Positions 63,310 through 64,000 of a stretch of 64,000 bases of DNA are shown one piece after another. The position numbers were made by a program, and so were the translations under genes. The notes under the pieces are model-generated. The model had not been told where the DNA came from. It did no database searches and saw only the letters and a list, made by a program, of their open reading frames with translations. The number at the start of each line of letters is the position of its first letter. Positions within the stretch are counted from its first letter, which is position 1. Source of the stretch: an uncultured Lachnospiraceae bacterium (lineage in GTDB: Bacteria > Bacillota > Clostridia > Lachnospirales > Lachnospiraceae); assembly GCA_905234245.1 (NCBI GenBank), contig CAJOGN010000001.1:124001-188000 (forward strand). Direction: 5' to 3'.

Positions 63310-63311
63310 TA

Positions 63312-63352
63312 AAAAAAGAAGGTGCTGAAATATGCACCTTCTTTTTTCTTAA
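63312..63352 (+). terminator. Rho-independent terminator
   Basis: aaagaaggtgctgaaatatgcaccttctttttt directly follows the gene ending at 63309. Confidence 0.9.
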
Positions 63353-63918
63353 TAAAAAGCATGACCACCAACCAATGAAAGAAAGGAAAATTTATATGCA
63401 TGGGTTTATCAACATAATAAAACCAAAACAAGACAATCATGCTTTTTAAAACTAGAAATAAATGAATTGTGTAATCTACATATTATCCAGAAGAAAACAT
63501 TTGGCTATAGCTTACGCTGTTGATTTATCGAGAGTGCCGCTCTAGATAGAATAGACATTGCAAAAGACGTAGTGACCCCGAACGATCTATACACAGAAAA
63601 AATCATAAAGGCCACAAATCTTTCCCTGCACAGCAGAAGCTATCATCTATATGATCCACAATGGGACATGAGATGCCAAATTACGATAAATACTAATTGC
63701 AGAGGTGTATCGCAATAAATTTTGTTCTCTTACTTCTGGGTACCAAATAGTATAATCCAGAAAGAAATTGAATTAATATGATGACTCTTTGTCAATGATT
63801 ACAGTCTTCAATGGATATACTGCCGATTATCTCAACTCTCTCAGTATCCTCTCTCTTGTAAATCTGTATTCAATGTCATACTAATTCAGATAGAATAAAA
63901 TGAGTACAATTCATCTTT

Positions 63919-63938
63919 CTAGTATTACATTTTTGTTA
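63919..63938 (+). repeat. Direct repeat unit 2
   Basis: ctagtattacatttttgtta, 19 of 20 bases identical to 62957-62976, again upstream of a promoter-like element. Confidence 0.6.
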
Positions 63939-63965
63939 GGACCTCTATAAAATAATATTTTTTAT

Positions 63966-63985
63966 CTATCATATAGGTAATAAAA
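63966..63985 (+). promoter_or_regulatory. Possible promoter, TATCATATAGGTAA type
   Basis: tctatcatataggtaataaa nearly matches the element at about 3636-3655; it probably drives a gene beyond the window. Confidence 0.4.
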
Positions 63986-64000
63986 AGAAAAACTATTAAG

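Larger units (their letters stand above)
63353..64000 (+). other. Region without a convincing gene
   Basis: This 648-base stretch holds one 17-codon frame at 63396-63449 (MHGFINIIKPKQDNHAF, with gaaagga), flanked by a 12-bp inverted repeat (taaaaagcatga near 63353, tcatgctttttа near 63437). The rest has stops in all frames. It carries the second direct repeat unit (63919-63938) and a promoter-like element at 63966-63985. It could be an untranslated leader, an RNA gene or a decayed region. Confidence 0.45.

Overview
The window looks like part of a very large (jumbo-class) lytic phage genome infecting an anaerobic, low-GC, Firmicutes-like (probably clostridial) host. The grounds are strong AGGAGG-type ribosome binding sites, an oxygen-sensitive class III ribonucleotide reductase, an Amidase_2/SH3 endolysin, split multisubunit RNA polymerase genes, a phage GroEL, a family B DNA polymerase, a DnaB helicase, a DnaG-type primase and short intergenic spaces. 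No integrase, repressor or CRISPR array is seen.

The outstanding feature is the number of interruptions in core genes. Combining reading frame, protein-family continuity, the U.G-terminated P1 helix and a final intron G, I can place 19 group I introns in seven genes: eight in one RNA polymerase beta gene within 3.3 kb, two in one beta-prime gene, two in a second beta-prime gene, one in the helicase, one in nrdD, two in the DNA polymerase and three in a 529-aa protein of unknown role. Some exons between introns are only 13, 18, 21, 21, 21 and 22 nt. Four introns carry HNH homing endonuclease genes, two in the P1 loop and two in the P6 region. nrdD also carries two inteins. When spliced this way all the complete genes keep exact frame.

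Layout: 1-3568, beta N-terminal part (5' end outside the window). 3716-7676, small plus-strand genes plus a MazG-like pyrophosphohydrolase and a P-loop kinase-like protein. 7715-14112, minus-strand genes that look structural (fibre-like protein, 1100-aa protein, membrane/coiled-coil protein). 14306-18084, first beta-prime gene. 18974-21812, DnaB helicase (minus). 22958-27954, nucleotide metabolism operon: glutaredoxin, nrdD, nrdG, dut. 29050-33103, lysis and envelope block: membrane proteins, lytic transglycosylase, endolysin. 33118-34146, primase. 34537-36564, a polyphosphate kinase 1, very unusual for a phage. 36602-41138, small minus-strand genes. 41294-46203, DNA polymerase, unknowns and an SSB-like protein. 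46211-48214, GroEL-like chaperonin. 48247-53862, the three-intron gene and small genes. 53880-53955, tRNA-Lys. 54822-57428, SbcC/gp46-like ATPase. 58335-59651, a probably structural protein. 60771-62518, second beta-prime gene. 63310-64000, no convincing gene.

Many short leaders carry an AT-rich element resembling TTTTTAATGATATATTAT or TTATATACTATA about 30-60 nt before the start codon, a likely phage promoter. Introns and inteins are confined to transcription, replication and nucleotide genes (plus one unknown) and fall in the most conserved sites (beta-prime trigger loop, beta link region, polymerase motif B, the helicase core).
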